From positions 1 through 9,042 of the forward strand of contig JADFRB010000047.1 in the NCBI GenBank assembly GCA_022561525.1: DNA of 9,042 nt. Reading direction: 5' to 3'. Below, one piece after another: positions 6,369 to 9,042 of the stretch; within the stretch, counting starts at the first letter, position 1, and every line of letters begins with the position of its first letter. The notes under the pieces were generated by a model. It did no database searches, had not been told where the DNA came from, and worked only from the letters and a program-made list of their open reading frames with translations. The DNA is from Nitrospinota bacterium (lineage in GTDB: Bacteria; Nitrospirota; Nitrospiria; Nitrospirales; UBA8639). Made by a program: the position numbers and the translations under genes.

Positions 6369-6424
6369 GGCGTGAAGCGTTAAGATTAAGGAGAAGGTCT
6401 TTTCTTCTACGCATTACGGATCAC
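6351..6424. repeat. Heptad inverted-repeat element B (convergent gap, overlaps the PRTase-like 3' end)
   Basis: Left heptamers: TTAAGGC (6351), GTGAAGC (6358), GTAAGGC (6365), GTGAAGC (6372), GTTAAGA (6379). The spacer contains AGAAGGTCTTTTCTTCT. Right inverted heptamers: GCATTAC (6411) and GGATCAC (6418), whose complement GTGATCC-GTAATGC is identical to two adjacent heptamers in element A. The element starts inside the upstream coding sequence and provides its stop codon (TAA at 6366-6368). Lying between convergent genes, it could serve as a bidirectional terminator. The rest of the gap to 6487 shows nothing else. Confidence 0.85.
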
Positions 6425-6487
6425 GAGATAGAGGAGTACTCCAGCCATGAGCCTGACGACAAACGGGTCTCATCAAGAATTGAGATC

Positions 6488-7267
6488 TTACTGGTCCTGG
6501 AAATTGGGCTGGCGTTTTTCTAAGAAGGCATTGATGCCTTCTTTGGCATCCTTCGTTTCAAACAATTCGCCAAAGAGCTCGGCTTCCTGGGCTAATCCTT
6601 CAGCCAGTGGATTGTCCTGTGCCGCCCGAAGGGCACGCAATACGGCTCGAAGGGCCAGGCGCCCTTTTTGTGCGAGTCGTGCGGCGAATTCCTGTGTGCG
6701 AGGCAAGAGATCGGCCTCAGACCACACTGCATTCACTAAGCCACAACGTTGGGCCTCATCGGCGGAAATCAGTGACCCGGTCAAAAGTATTTCCGTGGCT
6801 TTTGACAGCCCAATTAGTTTGGGCAGGCGTTGGGTGCCCCCCCATCCAGGAATCAAACCGAGATTGACTTCGGGAAGACCAAACGAGGACGCAGGCGAGG
6901 CAAAACGAAGATGACAGGCCAGAGCCAATTCCATGCCGCCTCCAAGACACGATCCATTGATCGCAGCGAGAACGGGTTTGTCCAGTTGTTCAATCCGATT
7001 CAGCAGGGCTTGACCACGAAGCGACACATCTTTTGCTTGTTGAGCGGTGTCGATGTGTTGCAGTTCTTTGAGGTCCGCTCCTGAACAGAAAAACCGGCCG
7101 GATGAGGTGATCACCATGACTTTGATGGAAGAATCTGTTGCCAATCGGTCAACAAGCCGACCCAATTCAACCAAAACCCGTGTGCTCAAAAGATTAACGG
7201 GAGGATTATTGAATGTGATCGTGGCGACACGATCGACAACGGAAAGCACAAGAAGCTCGTTCGACAT
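6488..7267 (-). CDS. Enoyl-CoA hydratase / isomerase (crotonase family)
   Basis: Crotonase-fold enzyme, 259 aa, the standard family length, cytoplasmic. FCSGADLKEL (from residue 60) and GSCLGGGMELALACHLRFAS (from 105) form the oxyanion hole. Glu113 (GGGME) and Glu133 (LPEVNLGLIPGWGGTQRLP) are exactly 20 residues apart, like the catalytic pair Glu144/Glu164 of mitochondrial crotonase. With both glutamates present, syn hydration of a trans-2-enoyl-CoA is likely, rather than the isomerase-only or hydrolase activities found in family members lacking one. ATG 7267-7265 has an AGGTG five bases upstream. It is convergent to the PRTase-like gene and divergent from the MmgE/PrpD gene across a 201-bp gap with a heptad element, so it is transcribed alone within this window. 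The specific substrate (fatty acid, amino-acid or aromatic breakdown) cannot be told from sequence. Confidence 0.93.
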   Translation of the reverse strand: MSNELLVLSVVDRVATITFNNPPVNLLSTRVLVELGRLVDRLATDSSIKVMVITSSGRFFCSGADLKELQHIDTAQQAKDVSLRGQALLNRIEQLDKPVLAAINGSCLGGGMELALACHLRFASPASSFGLPEVNLGLIPGWGGTQRLPKLIGLSKATEILLTGSLISADEAQRCGLVNAVWSEADLLPRTQEFAARLAQKGRLALRAVLRALRAAQDNPLAEGLAQEAELFGELFETKDAKEGINAFLEKRQPNFQDQ

Positions 7268-7351
7268 TGACGCACCTATTCCTTCGGAGTTGATGTCGTG
7301 GATACTGGTTCGTGAGAGGGATGAGTGAGTGGTTCATGGGAGCAATGGGGA

Positions 7352-7453
7352 GTGATGGGTAAAGAATAATGGGTAACGGGTAAAAAAACAATCGTGATGC
7401 GTAAAGCGTAAAAAAAAAGAAGGTTTTTACGGATCACGCCTTACGGATCACGC
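7352..7453. repeat. Heptad inverted-repeat element C (enoyl-CoA hydratase / MmgE-PrpD gap)
   Basis: A GG-ending sub-array comes first (GTGATGG, GTAAAGA, ATAATGG, GTAACGG, GTAAAAA; 7352-7386). Next are GTGATGC, GTAAAGC, GTAAAAA (7394-7414), a spacer containing AGAAGGTTTTT, then inverted TTTTTAC, GGATCAC, GCCTTAC, GGATCAC (7424-7451). The spacer core AGAAGGTYTTT is shared with element B, so B and C look like members of one family differing in heptad number. It occupies the divergent promoter region of two genes and ends only about 15 bases before the GTG start of the next gene, so it may be part of that mRNA leader. Positions 7268-7351 hold nothing else I can name apart from repeated ATGGG words. 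Confidence 0.85.
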
Positions 7454-7468
7454 AAAAAGAGGTTCTCA

Positions 7469-8884
7469 GTGAGCGAAGCGTCTAACGGGTTGCTAACCAA
7501 AACCTTGGCGGCGTATGCCCATCGGCTGTCATTCAACAAGCTCCCAAGGGAGGTGGTCCATGAAGTGAAACGCCGGATCGTGGATAGTTTGGGCTGCGCC
7601 TATGGAGCGATGTCTGCGCCTCCCTGTCGAATGGCAAGGAGCTTAGCGGAAGCCGTGCCGCTGCCGAAGGGGGTGTCCGTGTGGGGAACTGATGTTCGGA
7701 CCACCCCTGAATTAGCGGCATTCGCGAATGGGACTTTGGTCCGGTATTTGGATTGCAACGATACGTACCTTTCGAAAGAACCTGCCCATCCCTCCGACAA
7801 TATTCCAGCCTGCCTGGCTGTGGGAGAAATGTGTCATGCCTCGGGCCGATCCGTCATCGTGGCTATGACCATTGCCTATGAACTCCAATGTCGGCTGTGT
7901 GATGCCGCCGCGCTCCGGCCGCTTGGTTGGGATCATGTGACCTATGGAGCATTTTCCACCGCGTTGGCCGCGGCCAAGTTGTTGAAGCTGTCGCCAGAAG
8001 CCATGGCACAGGCACTCAGCATTGCAGGAGTCACCTCCGGGGCACTTAGACAAACCCGCGTGGGAGAAGTGTCGTTGTGGAAAGCCTGTGCGTTTGCTAA
8101 TGCAGCCAGGAACGGGGTATTTGCCACGCTGGCTGCTCGACGAGGCATGACAGGCCCGTTAGACGTATTCGAAGGCGAGAAAGGATTTATGCGCGTCATT
8201 TCCGGCCCCTTGTCGCTACCAACATTAGGCGGCGAGCGAGGAGCCTCGTTTAAAATTTTGGACACCTATATTAAGCCGTACCCCGTGGAATATCACGCGC
8301 AATCGGCAGTCGAAGCGGCGATGAAAATCCGGCACATGATCGTGGAGGCTGAAGGGCATTGTGACATGTCTCAGATTAAGAACATTGTCGTCGAAAGCTT
8401 TGACGTCGCCATCGAGATTATCGGGCGGGATCCAGAAAAGTGGCGTCCCAAAACGAGAGAAACCGCTGATCATAGTCTTCCCTATTGCGTGGCTGTGGCG
8501 TTGAGTGATGGCCGGGTCACGCCTCATTCGTTTTCGTCGAAACGACTCAACGATACAGCACTTCGTGCGCTGGTGCAAAAGGTAAAGGTCGTTGAACAGC
8601 CTGACTTCACGGCTTGGTATCCAGAGGCGATGCCAAATCGACTTCGAGTCACCACCATGAAAGGGAAGGACTATGTGTTCCAGGTAGATCATCCTCTTGG
8701 GCACCCCAAACGGCCAATGTCTGACAGTGAAGTGGAAGCCAAGTTCCATCAATTCGCGGACCGAAGAATCGGGGCCTATCAAGCGAACCGCCTCATTGAG
8801 CGGGTCTGGGATCTTGAACACATCACTGATGTGTCCATGCTCATACGGACGTTTCCAGTTGTGGCGAAGATGAGGGTGGCGTGA
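7469..8884 (+). CDS. MmgE/PrpD family protein (2-methylcitrate dehydratase-like)
   Basis: 471 aa, normal family length, predicted cytoplasmic. The family dehydrates 2-methylcitrate to 2-methyl-cis-aconitate in propionate breakdown; relatives include cis-aconitate decarboxylase and iminodisuccinate epimerase. The N-terminal helical domain (about 1-270) opens with TKTLAAYAHRLSFNKLP and a VDSLGC segment, and carries LDCNDTY with HPSDNIPACLAVGE (His107, Asp110). After KPYPVEYHAQSAVEA (Lys269 onward) the smaller alpha/beta domain runs to the end. The start is GTG 7469, with AGAGG at 7458-7462 six bases upstream; the next in-frame ATG is deep inside the conserved N-terminus. No prpB or prpC partner is visible and the upstream neighbour is divergent, so assignment to the methylcitrate cycle rests on the family alone. 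A long palindromic repeat begins 12 bases after the stop and may end the transcript. Confidence 0.88.
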   Translation: MSEASNGLLTKTLAAYAHRLSFNKLPREVVHEVKRRIVDSLGCAYGAMSAPPCRMARSLAEAVPLPKGVSVWGTDVRTTPELAAFANGTLVRYLDCNDTYLSKEPAHPSDNIPACLAVGEMCHASGRSVIVAMTIAYELQCRLCDAAALRPLGWDHVTYGAFSTALAAAKLLKLSPEAMAQALSIAGVTSGALRQTRVGEVSLWKACAFANAARNGVFATLAARRGMTGPLDVFEGEKGFMRVISGPLSLPTLGGERGASFKILDTYIKPYPVEYHAQSAVEAAMKIRHMIVEAEGHCDMSQIKNIVVESFDVAIEIIGRDPEKWRPKTRETADHSLPYCVAVALSDGRVTPHSFSSKRLNDTALRALVQKVKVVEQPDFTAWYPEAMPNRLRVTTMKGKDYVFQVDHPLGHPKRPMSDSEVEAKFHQFADRRIGAYQANRLIERVWDLEHITDVSMLIRTFPVVAKMRVA

Positions 8885-8896
8885 TTAACAGTGACG

Positions 8897-9042
8897 GGGA
8901 ATGTTGAAAAAGGGCGCCAGCTGCGTTCTCGGCACTTTGTCGTGCTCACGTACTATGAGTACGCTCCGCGCGCCAAAGTACCTGCGGCCTTGCTGGACAG
9001 ACCCTTCGGAAAGACTCAGGGCATGCTTTTTTGAACATTCCC
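8897..9042. repeat. Nested palindromic repeat element with terminal inverted repeats
   Basis: The outer arms GGGAATGTTGAAAAAG (8897 onward) and CTTTTTTGAACATTCCC (to 9042) are inverted copies with one or two mismatches. A second pair, 8917-8939 and 8974-8996, matches at about 14 of 23 positions when inverted. The centre holds a perfect stem CGTACT/AGTACG (8949-8954 and 8958-8963) with a three-base loop. No credible protein is encoded. The whole 146 bp folds on itself. It resembles a palindromic intergenic repeat or MITE that I associate from memory with Nitrospira genomes. Its placement 12 bases after the MmgE/PrpD stop suggests transcription termination or mRNA 3' protection. The right boundary coincides with the window end, so it could extend slightly further. 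Confidence 0.75.

Noticed and set aside
6447..6914. 155-aa plus-strand frame with a GAGGAG upstream
   Set aside because: It runs antisense through the enoyl-CoA hydratase gene, shows no recognisable family and has the composition of an antisense shadow.
5478..7453. CRISPR array
   Set aside because: The repeated units are seven bases long, abut without unique spacers and occur as inverted arms; no cas genes are present.
8225..8821. 198-aa minus-strand frame
   Set aside because: It lies wholly antisense to the well-supported MmgE/PrpD gene and shows no family motifs.

Overview
The window looks like a chromosomal segment of a free-living bacterium with roughly balanced base composition. I suspect a Nitrospira-like member of the Nitrospirota. 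The grounds are soft: the gene mix, and two intergenic repeat styles (GTRANGC heptad arrays and a long palindrome ending in GAATGTT...AACATTC) that I associate from memory with such genomes. No rRNA, tRNA, CRISPR array, transposase or phage gene was found. The lineage call needs a database comparison.

Layout. (1) Positions 1-2250, minus strand: a two-gene unit. A heme-oxygenase-like diiron oxidase (HDO; TenA/PqqC/CADD fold) is followed, with its stop codon overlapping the next start (TGATG), by an AMP-forming acyl-CoA synthetase that runs off the left edge. (2) Positions 2251-2778: a 528-bp divergent intergenic region with a core of about 17% G+C and a strong leader hairpin in front of the HDO gene. 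(3) Positions 2779-5471, plus strand: a tight operon for the homogentisate route. It encodes a single-domain protein equivalent to the catalytic half of 4-hydroxyphenylpyruvate dioxygenase (HPPD), then homogentisate 1,2-dioxygenase, then a fumarylacetoacetase-type hydrolase with an ATGA overlap. Together they could convert 4-hydroxyphenylpyruvate to fumarate and acetoacetate, but no maleylacetoacetate isomerase or tyrosine aminotransferase is in view. (4) Positions 5601-6368, plus strand: a phosphoribosyltransferase-like protein with an altered PRPP loop and a C-terminal CPLC motif; its role is unknown. (5) Positions 6488-7267, minus strand: an enoyl-CoA hydratase with both catalytic glutamates, convergent to the gene before it. 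(6) Positions 7469-8884, plus strand: an MmgE/PrpD-family protein (2-methylcitrate dehydratase-like). (7) Positions 8897-9042: a nested palindromic repeat directly behind that gene.

Three consecutive gaps (5472-5600, 6369-6487, 7268-7468) each hold an element made of forward GTRANGC heptamers, an A/T-rich spacer and inverted heptamers. One of these elements supplies the last codons and the stop codon of the phosphoribosyltransferase-like gene. Another creates a false N-terminal extension in front of it.

The parts most worth following up are the coupled HDO/acyl-CoA ligase pair facing a homogentisate operon, the half-size HPPD, and the heptad elements. Three start codons were chosen against the longest reading frame: HDO at 2250, the hydrolase at 4488 and the phosphoribosyltransferase-like gene at 5601.
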